A stretch of DNA of 64,000 nt from Sphingobacterium corticibacter (lineage in GTDB: Bacteria > Bacteroidota > Bacteroidia > Sphingobacteriales > Sphingobacteriaceae): positions 992,001 to 1,056,000 of the forward strand of contig NZ_QDKG01000001.1 in the NCBI RefSeq assembly GCF_003076635.1, given 5' to 3'. Of this stretch, positions 62,586 to 64,000 are shown piece by piece. Numbering within the stretch: the first letter of the stretch is position 1; each line of letters starts with the position of its first letter. A model generated the notes under the pieces. That model had not been told where the DNA came from. It searched no databases and saw only the letters and a list, made by a program, of their open reading frames with translations. Both the position numbers and the translations under genes were made by a program.

Positions 62586-64000
62586 TTACAACACCCCACG
62601 AGGCATATGAATACCTTTTACCCGTGCAATGCTATCCGAAACCTGCGGGGATTCTTTCTGTTTTTCAGCTTGGACTTCTTTAGATTCCTCCTTTGTTTCG
62701 GGCGTAATAGATAGCTGTATCTTTCGCTCCACGGCAGCCAGTTCCGTTTTCAGTTCGCTTAGCCGGCTTTCCTTAGACCAAGTTCCGTTGACCACTTCGT
62801 GAAGAACAGGCAGATCTTTTTGTATTTCGGCAATCTTCTTTTGTTCCTGCTCGATATAGCCGGGCAGTTTCTCCAGTGCGTTCAGAAAGTTCATAGCCGC
62901 CAGCTTTTCATCTTTCGCAATCAGACCATTGTTGTAGGTGTATTTGATATTGCCCTCGCCTTGTACCAAAAAGCGGTTTACACGAATATCCACACCCTCT
63001 TTTTCTGACATTTCAGTTTTGACCAATAAAGTAAAACCGTACAGGCTGCCAATTTCTTCATACTGCCCTCCGGTGCGGGCTTTGTCCGCAAGCTGGTTGA
63101 GCTTTGCACCGATTTGTTTTACATCCGTATTGGGCAGCAAGCCCTCCAACTGCACTGGGTTGGCAATAGTGCCATCCGAATGCTTTTGTATGCGTTGCTG
63201 TAAATTGTCCCAATCGAGGCTCATCCGGTTCAACCGGGATTGGGTACTTTCGAGCATTTCTGTACAGTCTTGCAGCTTGTATTTGGCACTGAACTTAGAA
63301 CGGTTGAACGCCTGCTTTTCGCTTTCCAGTCCGGCAATCTGCTTTTCCAGTTTGGCTTTATCCAGCAGGTCGGTATTTCCTGACAGGATAGCCACGTATT
63401 CCGAAAAATTCATTCCTGATTTTTCATCCATACTGCCCTCATCAATGGTACGCTTGCCGAGGTTGTTGGTTTTCAATTGGTCAATAAAAAGCTGTTTATT
63501 GTACAGTAAGTTGAACTTATAGCTATCCAGCGATTTTTCTACGGCGTAGATAATCACATCTACTTTGTTATCGGCAAAGAACTTGGCAATTTCATTGCCC
63601 TTTCTTACAGCCCTGCCATCACGTTGGGCGAGGTCGCTTGGTCGCCACGGCGTATCCAAATGATGAACGGCAACGGCTCTTTTCTGTGCATTTACGCCCG
63701 TTCCGAGCATACTCGTAGAACCGAACAGCACACGGATTTTGCCCTCGTTCATTCCTTTGATAAGCTCCTTGCGTTGCTTATCATTTTTCGCTTCCTGAAT
63801 AAACCTTACTTCGTGTGCAGGGATGCCGTGGTCTTCCACGAGCTTACGCTTGATTTCGGAGTACACGTTCCATTCGCCTGGCTTGTAGGTTCCCAAATCG
63901 GAGAAAACGAACTGTGTTCCCTTCTGTGCATTGTATTGGTTGTAATATTTGGCTATGTTTGCCGCACAATGCGAAGCCTTGTTGTCGGGATGGTCGCCAT
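62586..64000 (-). CDS. Giant ICE helicase/methylase-type protein, C-terminal part, cut by the window edge
   Basis: The frame is open from the stop at 62586 to the window edge (at least 471 residues). Near the edge it reads NKASHCAANIAKYYNQYN, then FVFSDLGTYKPGEWNVY. The SF2 helicase C-terminal domain is clear: VLFGSTSMLGTGVNAQKRA and PWRPSDLAQRDGRAVRKGN (motifs V and VI). A long coiled-coil region follows. This is the C-terminus of the very large N6-methylase-plus-helicase protein typical of Bacteroidetes ICEs; the methylase part would lie beyond base 64000. The TTG at 63896 is not a real start. Confidence 0.85.
   Translation of the reverse strand, partial: GDHPDNKASHCAANIAKYYNQYNAQKGTQFVFSDLGTYKPGEWNVYSEIKRKLVEDHGIPAHEVRFIQEAKNDKQRKELIKGMNEGKIRVLFGSTSMLGTGVNAQKRAVAVHHLDTPWRPSDLAQRDGRAVRKGNEIAKFFADNKVDVIIYAVEKSLDSYKFNLLYNKQLFIDQLKTNNLGKRTIDEGSMDEKSGMNFSEYVAILSGNTDLLDKAKLEKQIAGLESEKQAFNRSKFSAKYKLQDCTEMLESTQSRLNRMSLDWDNLQQRIQKHSDGTIANPVQLEGLLPNTDVKQIGAKLNQLADKARTGGQYEEIGSLYGFTLLVKTEMSEKEGVDIRVNRFLVQGEGNIKYTYNNGLIAKDEKLAAMNFLNALEKLPGYIEQEQKKIAEIQKDLPVLHEVVNGTWSKESRLSELKTELAAVERKIQLSITPETKEESKEVQAEKQKESPQVSDSIARVKGIHMPRGVL

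Larger units (their letters stand above)
27025..64000. mobile_element. CTnDOT-type integrative conjugative element, incomplete at right
   Basis: The region begins between the fabV terminator and the integrase gene and runs past the right edge. It contains an IntDOT-like integrase, excisionase-like HTH genes, a near-complete Bacteroidetes tra set (A, a B/C-type gene, D-G, I-O, Q), mobA, mobB, mobC, a candidate oriT and a giant helicase gene. Cargo genes are visibly more AT-rich than the tra genes. Neither end can be proven because the right attachment site is outside the window. Confidence 0.85.

Noticed and set aside
1..64000. CRISPR array or rRNA genes
   Set aside because: No spaced identical repeats of 24-40 bp and no rRNA sequence were seen; the phased arrays found here are 8, 10 and 20 bp and lack spacers.

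Overview
The window comes from a member of the Bacteroidota, most likely the Sphingobacteriaceae. The evidence is promoters of the TTG-N(17-20)-TAnnTTTG type, a TonB receptor with an N-terminal carboxypeptidase-regulatory-like domain, small Bacteroidota-restricted proteins (DUF5606), FabV, and a CTnDOT-type conjugation system. It has two parts: chromosome (about 1-27,000) and the left and middle part of an integrative conjugative element, ICE (about 27,025 to beyond 64,000).

Chromosome: a helicase cut by the left edge, NAD(P)HX repair enzyme, HerA-like ATPase, RlmB, isoaspartyl peptidase, a thioredoxin-like protein, an Fsr-type MFS exporter, a DbpA-like RNA helicase, Rpe, two aconitases of different families side by side (AcnB, then a mitochondrial-type enzyme), DUF5606, a cyclophilin, RadC, an M14 peptidase, RmuC, a small lipoprotein, tRNA-Arg(CCG), a three-gene His-rich metal-uptake cluster with a ZnuD-like receptor, XerD and FabV.

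ICE: an IntDOT-type tyrosine integrase (27.3 kb), a DUF932 protein, a CBASS-like module (CD-NTase, S-4TM membrane effector and a third protein), a receiver-domain protein, two excisionase-like HTH proteins, a lone PD-(D/E)XK-like nuclease, then the transfer genes on the minus strand (traA, a traB/C-type gene, traD ... traE-traQ). The tra genes are split between traD and traE by about 8 kb of defence cargo: an IetA/IetS ATPase-subtilase pair with a small DUF2188 gene, a three-gene ubiquitin-like conjugation operon (triple beta-grasp modifier, DUF6791-E1 fusion, DUF6527 protein), and a DUF3800-like gene. A strong stem-loop (candidate oriT) precedes mobA-mobB. An AraC regulator and a zinc alcohol dehydrogenase separate mobB from the coupling-protein gene mobC. 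The right edge cuts a very large helicase/methylase-type gene.

The least expected signals are non-coding. (i) Four intergenic regions of the ICE carry the same array of GGC triplets spaced exactly 10 bp apart. In three of them the array lies 50-95 bp upstream of a transfer or regulatory gene and always points against the direction of transcription. (ii) The ietA promoter carries four TTTCCA-like boxes exactly 20 bp apart, and IetA ends in an HTH-like segment. Together these suggest one shared switch for the transfer modules and a separate autoregulatory switch for the ATPase-protease defence pair.
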